DNA of 5,751 nucleotides from JASFQI01 sp050115555 (GTDB taxonomy: Bacteria > Desulfobacterota > DSM-4660 > Desulfatiglandales > HGW-15): assembly GCA_050115555.1 (NCBI GenBank), contig JASFQI010000327.1:1-5751 (forward strand). Reading direction: 5' to 3'. A model generated the notes under the pieces. The model was not told where the DNA came from. It did no database searches and saw only the letters and a program-made list of their open reading frames with translations. A program made the position numbers and the translations under genes. Position 1 is the first letter of the stretch, and each line of letters begins with the position of its first letter. Shown piece after piece: positions 1 to 4,376 of this stretch.

Positions 1-1
1 T

Positions 2-127
2 CAGGCTGCGGGCGTGGACAAGGAGAACCTGAAGATCGCGTTTGTAAACGGAAGGGTCGTGACGTTTGACACGGTGCTGAAGCCCGGGGACCAGGTGGGC
101 CTGGCGCCGGCTGTCGGCGGCATGTAG
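2..127 (+). CDS. ThiS/MoaD-like sulfur carrier protein, C-terminal part only
   Basis: The first 41 visible codons (reading from base 2, stop TAG at 125-127) are the C-terminal end of a ubiquitin-like beta-grasp sulfur carrier; the start lies outside the window. The visible part contains FVNGRVV, a later LKPGDQV and the tail LAPAVGGM. This follows the family pattern 'VNGR..., L..GD.V.l.PxvgGG' in MoaD (molybdopterin synthase small subunit) and ThiS (thiazole sulfur carrier). In these proteins the terminal Gly-Gly is adenylated by an E1-like enzyme and then carries a thiocarboxylate. Here one Met follows the Gly-Gly, so either it is trimmed or the protein is not a standard carrier. The visible fragment cannot separate MoaD, ThiS or a tungsten-cofactor relative. 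The family call is fairly firm; the exact pathway is unknown. Confidence 0.72.
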   Translation, partial: QAAGVDKENLKIAFVNGRVVTFDTVLKPGDQVGLAPAVGGM

Positions 128-353
128 GGCCCATTCCGCTGCGCCGTCCGGTTCGTCCGGCCGGACATCAGCCGAAAGCGCACGCCGTCCCTGGAATCGA
201 CTTCCGGCCGGCGAACGGGAATCGTCTTGTCCTCGTCCGGGGAGGAGCGCGAGGACGCGCCGCGCGCCGTGTCGCACACCTAGACATCATCATGGCGTTT
301 CCTTTGCAAGGGTCGAAAGCCGATCCGTACAGCACCCCGTGGCGGGAGAAGCC
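128..353. other. Intergenic spacer between the sulfur carrier and the membrane methyltransferase
   Basis: No convincing gene is seen in these 226 bases. A perfect 12-bp palindrome, GTCCGGCCGGAC, lies at 155-166, and a further GTCCGG at 146-151 could pair with the CCGGAC at 161-166 as an alternative hairpin. It is about 20-40 nt after the sulfur-carrier stop and could form an RNA 3'-end stem, but no T-run follows, so it is not a clear intrinsic terminator. A weak promoter-like pair, TTGCAA (304-309) and TACAGC (328-333) with an 18-nt spacer, lies before the next gene; the match is poor and would leave a very short leader. Confidence 0.4.
339..353 (+). promoter_or_regulatory. Ribosome-binding site that decides the membrane methyltransferase start
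   Basis: The sequence GTGGCGGGAGAAGCC precedes the ATG at 354. Its GGGAG (344-348) is a good Shine-Dalgarno match at a short but workable 5-nt spacing. It lies inside the alternative 5-codon extension that begins at GTG 339, so the shorter protein is favoured. Confidence 0.6.
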
Positions 354-977
354 ATGGACTATTTCCTGCTGATCGTCCTCTGGTCGCTATGGTGCACGCT
401 CCACAGCGTCCTGGTTTCCACGACCGTCACCGCGTATCTGGGTCGGCGCATGGGCCCTTATTTTCCATACTACCGTCTTCTTTATAACCTCACTTCGTTT
501 CTGACGGTTGTCCCGGTGGCCCTGTACAGCCTTTCCCTCAAAAGCGAATCCTTCTTCGCCTGGCACGGACCCTGGCGGATCGGGCAGGGTCTCCTCCTGG
601 CCGGGGCCGGCATCCTGTTTGTCAGCGGATCCCGTCACTACAGCCCGGGTCAGTTTCTGGGGATCAATCAGATCCGGGAAGGCGCGAGCTGCACCCTCCT
701 GGGGGACGGCTGTGCGATTACGTCCAGCGGCGTGCTCGGCGTGCTAAGGCATCCCTGGTATGCCGGGGCCATTCTCCTGATCTGGGCAAGGCCCTGGAAC
801 GCGGCCTCCCTCCTCACCAATTTCGTGTTGACGGCCTACCTCGTCATCGGGGCCTGCCTGGAGGAACGAAAACTGCTCCGGGCGTTTGGCGAGCCATACA
901 AGGCCTATCAACGGAAGGTCTCCATGTTCATCCCCTGGAAATGGATCCGGTCCAACATCCGGAGTCGTGCTGAATGA
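354..977 (+). CDS. NnrU / isoprenylcysteine carboxyl-methyltransferase-like integral membrane methyltransferase
   Basis: Predicted 207-residue membrane protein. The start ATG at 354 is preferred over an in-frame GTG at 339 because GGGAG lies at 344-348, 5 nt before this ATG, while the GTG has no ribosome site. Hydrophobic stretches at about 1-23, 45-62, 75-93 and 136-168 suggest four to five membrane segments. The N-terminus (LWCTLHSVLVS) resembles the 'HS..S' first helix of NnrU-type proteins. The C-terminal half has the ICMT/PEMT signature: RHPWYAG near residues 132-138, a Glu-Glu pair at 170-171, then FGEPYKAYQRKV and a final FIPW. In the wider family the RHP and EE elements form the SAM-binding site for methylating membrane-embedded or lipid-linked substrates; the substrate here is unknown. 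The length is normal and no lesion is seen. The family call is firm; the specific role is open. Confidence 0.85.
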   Translation: MDYFLLIVLWSLWCTLHSVLVSTTVTAYLGRRMGPYFPYYRLLYNLTSFLTVVPVALYSLSLKSESFFAWHGPWRIGQGLLLAGAGILFVSGSRHYSPGQFLGINQIREGASCTLLGDGCAITSSGVLGVLRHPWYAGAILLIWARPWNAASLLTNFVLTAYLVIGACLEERKLLRAFGEPYKAYQRKVSMFIPWKWIRSNIRSRAE

Positions 978-1190
978 AAAAGGAGAGGCCCTTCTTTCCT
1001 TCCCCTTGGCTTCACGGTGTTCAGGCAACGGCACTCCCATCCCATCCTCGGGAAAGGACAGTCAATCCTTCATCACTCCTTTTGTGTGGCACTAAAAAAG
1101 GGGAGATTTACAGGGGCTTCCGTTTTCTCTGTGGGTCAAGAGAAAAAGACCGGTCTCACCTCGGCGCTGATCTCACGAATTTCTCGCCCG
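978..1190. other. Intergenic spacer with weak inverted repeats
   Basis: No supported gene is seen between the membrane methyltransferase stop and repeat copy R1. Just after the stop, AAGGAGAG (980-987) can pair with CTTTCCTT (994-1001) as an 8-bp stem with one G-U pair and a 6-nt loop; it may be a weak 3'-end structure, but the following bases are C-rich, not a T-run. Further on, TTTTCTCT (1123-1130) and AGAGAAAA (1139-1146) form a perfect 8-bp inverted repeat around an 8-nt loop. CTCCTTTT (1077-1084) can also pair, with one G-U, to AAAAGGGG (1096-1103). Short reading frames here have no recognisable protein features. I see no strong sigma-70 promoter. Confidence 0.4.
980..1001 (+). terminator. 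Possible weak 3'-end hairpin after the membrane methyltransferase
   Basis: The arms AAGGAGAG and CTTTCCTT lie 2 nt after the stop codon, with a 6-nt loop and one G-U pair. The missing T-tract makes real intrinsic termination doubtful; it could instead protect an mRNA 3' end. Confidence 0.22.
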
Positions 1191-1292
1191 GTCCTTGACG
1201 GAGTTGTTGCCGGAAAGGCGCGGTCAGGTTAGCCTGAAAGGGAATGGAGGATATCGAGGAGCATCGCGATCAGGCGATGGATGTGCGCGAGC
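1191..1292 (+). repeat. Repeat copy R1 (~100 bp), upstream of the potassium channel
   Basis: This stretch matches 3711-3809 at about 79 of 99 aligned positions (hand alignment, near 80%), with one 3-nt gap: R1 has an extra GAG in the frame starting at ATG 1244. The first 20 bases differ at a single position (C/G at 1199), and the shared GGAGTTGTTGC is exact. The copies share an ATG at the same place (1244 and 3764), followed by MEDIEEHRDQAMDVRE here and MDDIEHRGQGVDMGE in R2. All base changes in the shared codons alter the amino acid, so a conserved peptide is not demonstrated. Similarity stops after base 1292 and is not evident before 1191. It may be a duplicated gene start, a regulatory leader or a small dispersed element. 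Confidence 0.8.
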
Positions 1293-1420
1293 GAAGCCTT
1301 TTCAAGGCCTTACAGCGCAGCCCACAGCGGGCGAGCGGGTTTTTTGCGAGACCATCCATTGTAAGTCAGGGCGCGTGGATAGAAGAACGGGAGCAGGCTC
1401 TGGGAGGGGAAAAGGCATGA
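1244..1420 (+). CDS. Hypothetical 58-residue ORF, overlapping the channel start by ATGA
   Basis: A 58-codon frame starts with ATG 1244 inside repeat R1 and ends with TGA 1418-1420, overlapping the channel ATG (1417-1419) in the ATGA arrangement typical of translationally coupled genes. The product begins MEDIEEHRDQAMDVRERS and ends REQALGGEKA. It is charged, with no signal peptide, membrane helix or known domain that I recognise. Its own ribosome site is weak: AAAGGG lies only one base from the ATG. A leader peptide, a small partner protein, a remnant of a gene whose first codons are shared with R2, and a chance frame are all possible. The clean coupling to the channel is the main argument for it; lack of homology and poor initiation signal are against. 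Confidence 0.33.
   Translation: MEDIEEHRDQAMDVRERSLFKALQRSPQRASGFFARPSIVSQGAWIEEREQALGGEKA
1403..1416 (+). promoter_or_regulatory. Strong ribosome-binding site fixing the channel start
   Basis: GGAGGGG at 1403-1409 precedes the ATG at 1417 by 7 nt. This supports translation starting at MKYHSS rather than at upstream in-frame TTG codons, whose extension (1195-1416) has no channel-family features. Confidence 0.75.
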
Positions 1421-3123
1421 AGTATCATTCGTCCTTCATGGGGTATTTTGCAAACGACGAGAGAGTGAAGCGAAACCTTCGCCTCCTTTTCAAGTTCCTC
1501 CTGGTCCTGTTCGTCCTGGTGATCATCTACAGCATTGCCTTCCACTTCATCATGGCCCACGAGGGCAAGGATTATTCCTGGATTACCGGCATCTACTGGA
1601 CCCTCACCGTGATGACCACCCTGGGCTTCGGGGACATCACCTTTCACACGGACCTGGGGCGCTTGTTTTCCATCGTGGTTCTCGTCACAGGAGTGGTCTA
1701 TCTGCTCACCCTGCTTCCGTTCACGTTCATCAAGTTCTTCTACGCGCCCCTCATCGAGGCCGAAGCCAGGAACCGCGCACCCAAGGAGCTTCCGCCGGAG
1801 ACCCGGGGGCACGTCATTATCACCTCCTATGATTCCGTGACCACGGCGCTCATCGAGAAGTTGAAGAACCACCGCTATGCGTATGTCCTGGTCGTGAGCG
1901 ATCTCCCGCGCGCGCTCGAGCTCCACGACATGGGCCTTCGGGTGGCGGTCGGAGACATCGACGATCCCGAGACGTACAGAAAAATGCGCATCGATCAGGC
2001 CATACTGGTGGTGGCCACGAATCAGGACGAGATCAACACCAACATTGCCTTTACCGTCCGGGAGCAGAACGAGCACGTCCCGATCGTGACCACGGCGGAT
2101 TCGCCCTATTCCGTGGACATCCTGGAGATGGCCGGCAGCACGCGGGTGCTTCAGCTCTACGACATGCTGGGTCATTCCCTGGCCACCTGGACCATCGGCG
2201 GGGACCGCCGGTCCACGATCATGAGCCGGTTCGACGAGTTGGTCCTGGCCGAGTTCCCGGCTCTGGGAACACTCCTGGTCGGGAAGAGGGTCGCGGACTG
2301 CCGCCTCAGGGAAAAGTACGGTCTGAGCGTGGTGGGGGTCTGGGAGCGCGGACAGTTCAGCATCCCCACCGCCGAGAGCCTGATTCACAAGAACAGCGTG
2401 CTGCTGCTGGCAGGGACCGAAGAAAGCCTTGCCGCCTTTGACGAGGCCTTCTCCTTTTACCACGTCGGCCGCCTGACCGAGAACCCCGTCCTCATCATCG
2501 GAGGGGGACGGGTCGGGCAGACCATTGCGGAGCAATTTGAGGAGAGGGAGATCTCCTTCCTGATCGTGGAGAAGAACGCGCGAAAGGCCCGGAGCGGCGA
2601 AAACTACGTCTTGGGGGACGCCGCGGACATCCGTACCCTCCAAAAGGCCTGGGTCGAGGAAGCACCGGCCGCCCTCATCACCACGCACGACGATGCCACC
2701 AACATCTACCTCACCAAGTACCTGCGGAGCCTGAGACCGGACATGCAGATTCTCAGCCGGTCGAGTCTGGAGCGCAATGTCTCCACCCTCCATCGCGCGG
2801 GCGCGGATTTCGTGATGTCCTACTCCACCCTGGGCGCCACGGCGATTTTCAATTTTCTCAGAAAAGAGGACACCCTCATGCTGGCCGAGGGACTGAACGT
2901 CTTCCGGCTGCCGGCTCCGCCTGTGCTCGTGGGCAAGAGCCTCGTCCAGGCGGCGATCCGTGAAAAAACCGGTTGCTCCGTGGTCGCCGTGAAGGTGGAC
3001 GGCCACATGTCCATCAACCCGGACCCGCGGGCGCCCATTCGAAAGAACGCCGAGCTGGTGATGATCGGAAGCTACGAGGGGGAAGAGAAGTTTCTCGTCT
3101 GGACAAAGGAGAAGAAAATCTGA
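1417..3123 (+). CDS. Potassium channel with two-TM pore and tandem RCK (TrkA-N/TrkA-C) domains, GsuK-like
   Basis: Predicted 568-residue ligand-gated K+ channel of the inner membrane. TM1 is about residues 22-46, the pore helix about 56-68, the selectivity filter TLGFGD at 68-73 (commonest form TVGYGD/TVGFGD), and TM2 about 83-108. RCK1 follows (TrkA-N about 130-250, TrkA-C about 280-345), then RCK2 (TrkA-N about 356-480, TrkA-C about 495-562). RCK2 keeps an intact Rossmann motif GGGRVG (362-367) with Glu385 at the end of the second strand, as expected for a nucleotide site. In RCK1 the matching positions read TSYDSVTT (136-143), so all three glycines are replaced. Two RCK domains in one chain mean four chains could make a complete eight-domain gating ring, as in BK channels and Geobacter sulfurreducens GsuK. 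An ATGA overlap couples it to the 58-codon ORF. The family call is very firm; the ligand is inferred only. Confidence 0.93.
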   Translation: MKYHSSFMGYFANDERVKRNLRLLFKFLLVLFVLVIIYSIAFHFIMAHEGKDYSWITGIYWTLTVMTTLGFGDITFHTDLGRLFSIVVLVTGVVYLLTLLPFTFIKFFYAPLIEAEARNRAPKELPPETRGHVIITSYDSVTTALIEKLKNHRYAYVLVVSDLPRALELHDMGLRVAVGDIDDPETYRKMRIDQAILVVATNQDEINTNIAFTVREQNEHVPIVTTADSPYSVDILEMAGSTRVLQLYDMLGHSLATWTIGGDRRSTIMSRFDELVLAEFPALGTLLVGKRVADCRLREKYGLSVVGVWERGQFSIPTAESLIHKNSVLLLAGTEESLAAFDEAFSFYHVGRLTENPVLIIGGGRVGQTIAEQFEEREISFLIVEKNARKARSGENYVLGDAADIRTLQKAWVEEAPAALITTHDDATNIYLTKYLRSLRPDMQILSRSSLERNVSTLHRAGADFVMSYSTLGATAIFNFLRKEDTLMLAEGLNVFRLPAPPVLVGKSLVQAAIREKTGCSVVAVKVDGHMSINPDPRAPIRKNAELVMIGSYEGEEKFLVWTKEKKI

Positions 3124-3224
3124 AGTGAACAAGGGCGATGGATGCCCAACGGACCGTGGCCGGCATTCCTGCGGAAATATGGAAGCGGAACCGGGGCTCC
3201 TGTTGCTTGTGCTGCGTCGCTATA

Positions 3225-3238
3225 TTCCCGATCGGGAA
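3225..3238. promoter_or_regulatory. Operator-like palindrome 1 (TTCCCGATCGGGAA)
   Basis: This is a perfect 14-bp palindrome. A near copy lies at 3274-3287 with its centre 49 bp away. Paired palindromes of this size are typical binding sites for a dimeric helix-turn-helix repressor. No regulator gene and no clear promoter lies next to it in the window, so the controlled gene is unknown. Confidence 0.5.
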
Positions 3239-3246
3239 CATTCCTG

Positions 3247-3259
3247 CAGCAATCTGCTG
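3247..3259. repeat. Inverted repeat CAGCA-ATC-TGCTG between the two operator-like palindromes
   Basis: Two perfect 5-bp arms surround a 3-bp centre. Its position between the TTCCCG palindromes suggests that it belongs to the same regulatory array, but the arm sequence is different, so it may be coincidental or a site for another protein. Confidence 0.35.
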
Positions 3260-3272
3260 AAAACGTGAAATG

Positions 3273-3288
3273 ATTCCCGAACGGGAAT
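3273..3288. promoter_or_regulatory. Operator-like palindrome 2 (ATTCCCG-AA-CGGGAAT)
   Basis: Two 7-bp arms surround a central AA. The arms are the same as those of the site at 3225-3238 (TTCCCG/CGGGAA), extended by one base pair. The central dinucleotide differs (AT in site 1, AA here), as expected when a protein contacts only the arms. Confidence 0.5.
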
Positions 3289-3321
3289 ATTTGATTTGAC
3301 GGCCTGGCTTCAGGCGCGGCA

Positions 3322-3352
3322 CTGGGAGAGGTTTGCGGACTCGGTCTCTCAG
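3322..3352. repeat. Imperfect hairpin CTGGGAGA / TCTCTCAG
   Basis: The 8-bp arms pair with one G-U and a 15-nt loop. It is followed by purine-rich sequence, with no T-run. Function is unknown. Confidence 0.3.
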
Positions 3353-3418
3353 AAGCGGGCGAGGGGCAGGAGGTCGTGGAGGTCGTTCGAAGACGGGCAG
3401 GGAGATTGGAGGAGGACC

Positions 3419-3447
3419 CCCGCCACGAGCAAGGGGCGGGAAACGCC
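3419..3447. repeat. GC-rich alternative hairpins (CCCGCC/GGCGGG and GGCG/CGCC)
   Basis: CCCGCC (3419-3424) pairs with GGCGGG (3435-3440) across a 10-nt loop. GGCG (3435-3438) can instead pair with CGCC (3444-3447). The two structures are mutually exclusive. They lie just left of the AT-rich island and could be part of a decayed element or of a non-coding transcript; neither is shown. Confidence 0.3.
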
Positions 3448-3483
3448 CTCCAGATAGACTCCGCATATTAGGGGACGCTGGTG

Positions 3484-3610
3484 AAAATCGTAAGTTTCTT
3501 GCAAAATTTGTCTATTCAAAAACCTTTAATCTATCCTATCTTGGCATGCTAAGGCTTCGGCACTCATTATGATTGTACTGAAAATAAATCTCTATTTAGA
3601 TAGTTAAGTA
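3484..3610. other. AT-rich island (about 30% GC)
   Basis: By count, 38 of 127 bases are G or C, against roughly 60% in the flanking genes. Promoter-like hexamers occur on the + strand, for example TTGGCA (3541-3546) with CATTAT (3565-3570) at 18-nt spacing, and TTGTAC (3573-3578) with TTAGAT (3596-3601) at 17-nt spacing. Neither is a strong match, and AT-rich DNA gives such hits by chance. It may be a promoter region for the methyltransferase gene or acquired DNA. Confidence 0.55.
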
Positions 3611-3710
3611 TTCACCTTTCCACTCGATCCATTTCACGATGCCCTTTGCTACTGGCGCAGCACTTCCAACGCAGAGGTGGATTTCGTGCTCCTGAGGGAG
3701 GATCGACAGG

Positions 3711-3809
3711 GTCCTTGAGGGAGTTGTTGCTGGAGAGGTGCGGGCAGTATAGTTTGAAGAGAGATGGATGATATCGAGCATCGCGGACAGGGGGTGGATA
3801 TGGGCGAGC
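3711..3809 (+). repeat. Repeat copy R2 (~100 bp), at the start of the SAM methyltransferase gene
   Basis: This is the second copy of the element at 1191-1292, about 80% identical over 99 aligned positions. It covers about 53 bases before ATG 3764 and the first 15 codons from that ATG, and it includes the ATG at 3800. Beyond 3809 the two loci are unrelated: here the methyltransferase continues, at R1 the 58-codon ORF continues. Unlike R1, this copy carries a good -10-like TATAGT (3748-3753). Confidence 0.8.
3724..3753 (+). promoter_or_regulatory. Candidate sigma-70 promoter inside R2
   Basis: TTGTTG (3724-3729) and TATAGT (3748-3753) are separated by 18 nt; the -10 matches TATAAT at five of six bases, the -35 at three of six. 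Transcription would begin near 3760. That leaves almost no leader before ATG 3764 but about 40 nt before ATG 3800, where AGGGGG provides a ribosome site. R1 has GTTAGC in place of TATAGT, so the promoter would be specific to this copy. Confidence 0.35.
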
Positions 3810-4336
3810 AGCACTCCCACGATCTGGGCCCTTCATCGTTCCTGGTGGACAACCTGGACCTGCTCCCCAGGGGCCGGGCCCTGGATCTGGCCATGGGATA
3901 CGGCCGCAATGCCGTTTTCCTGGCGGGTGCCGGCTTCGGGGTGGAGGGGGTGGACATCTCGCCCGAGGCCGTGTCCGGGGCCTTGAAGGCCGCCCGGGAA
4001 GCCGGGGTTCAGCTGACCGCTCGGGTGGTGGATCTCGAGAGCGGGCACGAATTCATCCCCCGGGGCGCCTATGATGTGATCATCTGCTTCAACTACCTGC
4101 ACCGGCCCCTGATCCCCGCCATTCGGGAGGGCCTTCGCCCCGGGGGGATGGTGGTGTACGAGACCTTTATCGTGGACCAGGCACGGTTCGGGAGGCCCAG
4201 CAGCCTGGCCCACCTGCTCGAGCACAATGAGCTCCTCCACCTGTTTCGCGATTTTCGGTGCCTCCGCTACCACGAGGGCATGGTGGGGCGCACTCGGGCC
4301 GTGGCCGGAATCATTGCGGAGAAAGAGAAAGAGTAA
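3800..4336 (+). CDS. Class I SAM-dependent methyltransferase, TehB-like
   Basis: Predicted soluble 178-residue methyltransferase with a Rossmann-like fold. Motif I is LDLAMGYGRNA (residues 28-38): the usual acidic-x-G-x-G core is present as D29...G33-Y-G35, with Ala-Met where TehB-type enzymes often have Ala-Cys or Gly-Cys. VDIS at 51-54 gives Asp52 for the SAM ribose. VVDLE (76-80), YDVIICFNYLHRPL (91-104), PGG (114-116) and YETF (120-123) follow the order seen in TehB-like enzymes. The substrate is unknown; a tellurite link would rest only on family resemblance. The start at 3800 is preferred for AGGGGG at 3789-3794. An in-frame ATG at 3764 would add 12 residues (MDDIEHRGQGVD), which are part of repeat R2; its ribosome site is poor. 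The HEAT-repeat gene follows after 40 nt, probably in the same operon. Confidence 0.88.
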   Translation: MGEQHSHDLGPSSFLVDNLDLLPRGRALDLAMGYGRNAVFLAGAGFGVEGVDISPEAVSGALKAAREAGVQLTARVVDLESGHEFIPRGAYDVIICFNYLHRPLIPAIREGLRPGGMVVYETFIVDQARFGRPSSLAHLLEHNELLHLFRDFRCLRYHEGMVGRTRAVAGIIAEKEKE

Positions 4337-4337
4337 C

Positions 4338-4352
4338 GGAGGAGCATCCTCC
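4338..4352 (+). promoter_or_regulatory. Intercistronic hairpin GGAGGA-GCA-TCCTCC
   Basis: A perfect 6-bp stem lies one base after the methyltransferase stop. The left arm looks like a ribosome site, and the right arm is complementary both to it and in part to the true ribosome site AGGAG (4362-4366) of the next gene. There is no T-run, so it is not a standard terminator. It may tune translation of the HEAT-repeat gene or mRNA stability. Confidence 0.35.
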
Positions 4353-4361
4353 CCTTTCGAC

Positions 4362-4366
4362 AGGAG
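4362..4366 (+). promoter_or_regulatory. Ribosome-binding site of the HEAT-repeat gene
   Basis: AGGAG lies 10 nt before ATG 4377. The spacing is slightly long but acceptable, and the start is confirmed by the signal peptide that follows directly. Confidence 0.6.
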
Positions 4367-4376
4367 CGATCAATAC

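Larger units (their letters stand above)
3124..3710. other. Long gene-free spacer with palindromes, GC hairpins and an AT-rich island
   Basis: No credible gene is seen in 587 bases. Open frames on either strand are rich in Arg, Pro and Gly and have no recognisable domains. From left to right it holds: a short inverted repeat TTCCTGCGGAA (3166-3176); two TTCCCG/CGGGAA palindromes (3225-3238 and 3274-3287); a purine-rich GC stretch with hairpins (about 3320-3450); the edge-like TTAGGGGACGCTGG (3468-3481); and an AT-rich island (3484-3610). The channel stop at 3121-3123 has no clear intrinsic terminator after it. The patchwork composition suggests an insertion site or decayed element, but no transposase is recognisable. 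Confidence 0.5.

Noticed and set aside
1..279. 92-codon - strand frame opposite the sulfur carrier
   Set aside because: The product is low-complexity Arg/Ser/Pro. The + strand holds the recognisable ThiS/MoaD tail.
292..372. 26-codon frame from ATG 292 overlapping the membrane methyltransferase start
   Set aside because: It has no ribosome site and no recognisable product, and it overlaps the beginning of a firm gene in another frame.
1086..1103. Sigma-54-like TGGCAC before repeat R1
   Set aside because: TGGCAC is present at 1087-1092, but the -12 GC element is missing at the right spacing: AAAAAAGGGG follows instead of TTGC.
1195..1416. Upstream in-frame extension of the channel from TTG 1195
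   Set aside because: The extension has no channel-family features, starts at a weak TTG inside repeat R1, and the ATG at 1417 has a strong ribosome site plus the ATGA overlap.
1366..3132. Very long (588-codon) reading frame on the - strand opposite the channel gene
   Set aside because: The product is rich in His, Asp, Gly and Arg without any domain. It mirrors the codon bias of the channel gene, which has an unmistakable pore and RCK domains on the + strand.
3014..3466. 150-codon - strand frame covering the operator-like palindromes
   Set aside because: It is rich in Arg and Pro at the beginning, overlaps the channel 3' end, and I recognise no domain. The symmetric DNA sites explain the region better.
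3652..3670. Sigma-54-like CTGGCGCAGCACTTCCA upstream of R2
   Set aside because: The -24 half is partial and CC stands where the -12 GC should be.
3640..3771. Reading frame that runs through R2 in the frame of SLRELLLERCGQYSLKRDG, similar to SLTELLPERRGQVSLKGNG at R1
   Set aside because: The similarity follows from the nucleotide repeat. In R2 the frame ends at TGA 3769-3771 and has no credible start; in R1 a stop lies just upstream at 1168-1170.
3833..4273. 146-codon - strand frame opposite the SAM methyltransferase
   Set aside because: It is a shadow of the + strand gene, which carries ordered methyltransferase motifs.
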